15,710 bases of DNA from CAYQEC01 sp964569015 (GTDB taxonomy: Bacteria > Actinomycetota > Acidimicrobiia > Spongiisociales > UBA5794). Under the pieces are notes generated by a model. The model was not told the DNA's origin and made no database searches. It saw only the letters and a list, made by a program, of their open reading frames with translations. Below are positions 13,720 to 15,710 of the stretch, in pieces (positions within the stretch are counted from its first letter, which is position 1; the number at the start of each line of letters is the position of its first letter). Made by a program: the position numbers and the translations under genes. The stretch covers positions 1 to 15,710 of the forward strand of contig CAZMSN010000043.1 of NCBI GenBank assembly GCA_964569015.1. The letters are read 5' to 3'.

Positions 13720-14822
13720 AGTGCCTCCACCTTCCTCTTGAGTATGGAGAGCCCGATGACGTAGGCGACGACGGTCCACGCCGCCACCATGGCGAGGTTA
13801 GGCAGGGCCTCGGCCCATCCGTCTCCGTAGGAGGTGGTGCCGACGATGGCGTTGATGAGGCCGTAGCTGGGGATGGCCTTGACCCACGACGACGCCGTGC
13901 CGGGGAACAGGACGGCGAAGGCGGGGATCATGAGGGGGATGAGGAACAGCATGCTCCAGAACACCACCGAGATGAAGTCGCGCCCGTAGGAGCCGGCGAT
14001 GAGGGCGAAGGCCGTGACCATGAGCGCGCCCAACAAGACGATGGTGAGCATCAGCGGCGCGTTGGCCCCCAGCGACCGGATGGCAATGAGCAGAATCACC
14101 GCTTGCACGAACGCCAGCAGGGTCCCGGCGATCACTTTGGCGGTGAGGAAATCGGAGACGCGCGCCGGGGTGGTGACGATGGCGGTGACGGTGCGCTGCT
14201 GGATCTCGGCAGCGATGAGGGCGGCCAGCGTCATCATCTCGATGACGAGGACGACGAACGCCATCAGCGGCCGCATCTTCTCGCGCAGCGACACCTGATC
14301 GCCGGATCGATCGGTTCCCAGCACATACTCGTTCTGGGAGAGCTCCGTGACGGGCAGCGTATCGCCTGCGAGCGCGTAGGCGATCTCGCGGACCAGCGAG
14401 TCCATGGCGTCGCGCAGCTCGCCCGGCACTTCGGCGGTGACGAGCACGCTCACCGTCGTTGGCTGCCTCGCCGCCATCGATTCGACGAAATCGGGCGGGA
14501 ACGCCAGGCCGACGGCCACGCCGTCGTCGCCTTTCTCGACGGCGGTGGTGAGGGCGTCCTCCGATGAGTAGAGCTTCACGGCGATGCCGTCGCTGCCGGT
14601 GGTCGATTGCTCCAGGAACTCGCCGATGCCCGGCCCCGTGACGCCGATGGTGATGGTCTCGTCGACGGTGTTGGGCAGGAGCCAGAAGATCAAGGCGAAG
14701 AAGACCAATCCGATGATCGAGATCACGACGAAGAACCAGTCGCGGGTGAAGGCGGTGAAGTCCTTGCGGATGATGGCTGCCACGATGCCGGCCCGCGAGG
14801 CCCGTGGGGTCGTGGCGGTCAT
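13716..14822 (-). CDS. ABC-2 type exporter permease (first permease)
   Basis: This is a 368-residue permease with the same plan as its neighbour: elbow helix, first membrane helix (about 30-49), and a large extracytoplasmic domain (about 50-185). Five or six helices then follow. The coupling segment AAEIQQRTVTAIVTTPARVSDFLTAK (about 204-229) corresponds to the neighbour's EEKQRGT motif. The two permeases are clearly related in layout but diverged in sequence, suggesting an old duplication and a heterodimer. The ATG at 14822 overlaps the ATPase stop as ATGA, and the gene end overlaps the next start by four bases. The C-terminus RKVEAL is basic and probably cytoplasmic. Confidence 0.9.
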   Translation of the reverse strand: MTATTPRASRAGIVAAIIRKDFTAFTRDWFFVVISIIGLVFFALIFWLLPNTVDETITIGVTGPGIGEFLEQSTTGSDGIAVKLYSSEDALTTAVEKGDDGVAVGLAFPPDFVESMAARQPTTVSVLVTAEVPGELRDAMDSLVREIAYALAGDTLPVTELSQNEYVLGTDRSGDQVSLREKMRPLMAFVVLVIEMMTLAALIAAEIQQRTVTAIVTTPARVSDFLTAKVIAGTLLAFVQAVILLIAIRSLGANAPLMLTIVLLGALMVTAFALIAGSYGRDFISVVFWSMLFLIPLMIPAFAVLFPGTASSWVKAIPSYGLINAIVGTTSYGDGWAEALPNLAMVAAWTVVAYVIGLSILKRKVEAL

Positions 14823-15682
14823 GCGTCCAGGGCCCTTCCGGCGAACTTGATGAATATGTCCTCCAGCGTCGCCTCCTCTGTGTGGATGGTCATCAGGCCG
14901 CCGGCTCCGACCACGTCCCTGATTCGGTCGCCGGCCCCGGCCTCGTCGAGTGGGATCACCGTTTCGCTCACCTGGTCGCCGGCTCGGGAGCGGACCCGGA
15001 CGGCACGTTGTCCGTGCTCGAGCTTGAGGTTCTCGGGGGTGTCGAGGACGAGGAGCTTGCCCTCGTTGATGAACGCCACCCGATTGGACAGCTTGTCGGC
15101 CTCCAGCATGTCGTGCGTCGTCAACAGAACGGCGGCGCCTCGGGCCGATTCCTCCTGGATGACGGCGCGGATCGCCTGGGACGACACGGGATCGAGTCCG
15201 TCGGTCGGCTCATCGAGGAAGAGCACGTCGGGCTGGTTCACGAGGCACCGAGCCATCATGAGACGCTGGCGCATGCCTTTCGAGAAGCTCGAGACCCGGT
15301 CGTCGGCTCGGTCGACGAGGTCGACGCGGCGCAGCAGCGGCATGGCGTCGAAGCCCTTGATGCCGAAGAGGCGGGAGTAGAAGACGAGGTTCTCCTTGGC
15401 CGTCATGTTCGCGTAGAGGTTCTTCTCCTCGAAGCAGACCCCGATGCGGGCCTGGATGTCGATCGCGTCGGTGTCCATGGGCATTCCGAGCACGGTGATG
15501 GAGCCGGAGTCGGGGGTGATCAGGCCGGTCAACATCTTGATCGTGGTCGATTTGCCGGCTCCGTTCGGCCCGAGGAAGCCGAGGGTCTCTCCAGTGGCAA
15601 CCTCGAAGCTGATGTCATCGACCGCCTGCGTGTCGCCGTAGGCGAACGAGACGCCGTTGACTTTGATCGCGGTGGTTGTCAT
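14819..15682 (-). CDS. ABC-2 exporter ATPase, NatA/DrrA-like
   Basis: This is a 287-residue ATPase. Walker A is GPNGAGKST (38-46), the signature FSKGMRQRLMMAR begins at 133, Walker B is VLFLDEP (153-159), the D-loop GLDP follows, and the switch His190 is in LLTTHD. The Q-loop position reads GVCFEEKNLY, with Glu in place of the usual Gln, a variant found in part of this exporter family. A C-terminal domain of about 85 residues ends in EEATLEDIFIKFAGRALDA, the family's usual close (LEDVF). The ATG at 15682 has GGAAGGAAGG upstream. It is the first gene of the exporter operon visible here. Any further promoter lies beyond the window. Confidence 0.93.
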   Translation of the reverse strand: MTTTAIKVNGVSFAYGDTQAVDDISFEVATGETLGFLGPNGAGKSTTIKMLTGLITPDSGSITVLGMPMDTDAIDIQARIGVCFEEKNLYANMTAKENLVFYSRLFGIKGFDAMPLLRRVDLVDRADDRVSSFSKGMRQRLMMARCLVNQPDVLFLDEPTDGLDPVSSQAIRAVIQEESARGAAVLLTTHDMLEADKLSNRVAFINEGKLLVLDTPENLKLEHGQRAVRVRSRAGDQVSETVIPLDEAGAGDRIRDVVGAGGLMTIHTEEATLEDIFIKFAGRALDA

Positions 15683-15710
15683 CGACCTTCCTTCCGTGCG
15701 TTCCAGAGTC

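Noticed and set aside
1..15710. CRISPR arrays, tRNA or rRNA genes, insertion sequences, prophage or type VII secretion machinery
   Set aside because: I looked for regular direct repeats, clover-leaf motifs, transposase motifs and FtsK-type ATPases and saw none in this window.

Overview
The window is high-GC DNA, roughly two-thirds G+C by eye. GTG and TTG starts are frequent. The gene content points to an actinobacterium (Actinomycetota), possibly outside the classic mycobacterial and Streptomyces groups. Supporting genes are a Ddn-type F420-dependent nitroreductase, WXG100-like small proteins, a DUF6206-like kinase-fold protein, and start codons that look leaderless. The species cannot be named from sequence alone.

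Left part (1-3487): the 3' end of pyruvate phosphate dikinase (ppdK) enters from the left. It meets an unrecognised acidic protein (796-1500) tail to tail across a strong hairpin. Next come a structured leader, a six-helix membrane protein of DUF5668 type (1698-2237) and a 308-bp gene-free stretch. That stretch holds an imperfect inverted repeat, one copy of a 36-bp dispersed repeat and a promoter. A 66-residue zinc-ribbon-like protein (2546-2746) and a two-helix membrane protein (2798-3487) follow, in the same reading frame and separated by one stop codon.

Centre (3504-7396): a 632-residue protein and an 86-residue protein are divergently transcribed from a palindromic AT-rich promoter. Both have a WXG100-like helical hairpin at or near the N-terminus. 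A degenerate kinase-fold protein (5763-6647) faces the small one. A nicotinamidase/isochorismatase-family hydrolase (6806-7396) starts directly at a promoter spacing that suggests leaderless mRNA.

Right part, all on the minus strand: a five-gene ABC importer operon (11881 down to 7404) is ordered lipoprotein, permease, ATPase, ATPase, permease, with every junction overlapping. It belongs to the hydrophobic amino acid/amide/urea family. Sequence details (UrtD-type LSHG signature, UrtA/AmiC-type binding protein) favour urea or a short amide over branched-chain amino acids. Further right, an ABC-2 exporter operon (15682 to 12649: ATPase, permease, permease, with 4-bp overlaps) is followed by the F420-dependent nitroreductase, whose C-terminus has been extended by the second copy of the 36-bp repeat.

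The items most worth a second look are the divergent WXG-like pair with its symmetric promoter, the 36-bp repeat and its effect on the nitroreductase tail, and the pairing of an amide/urea-type importer with an amidohydrolase.
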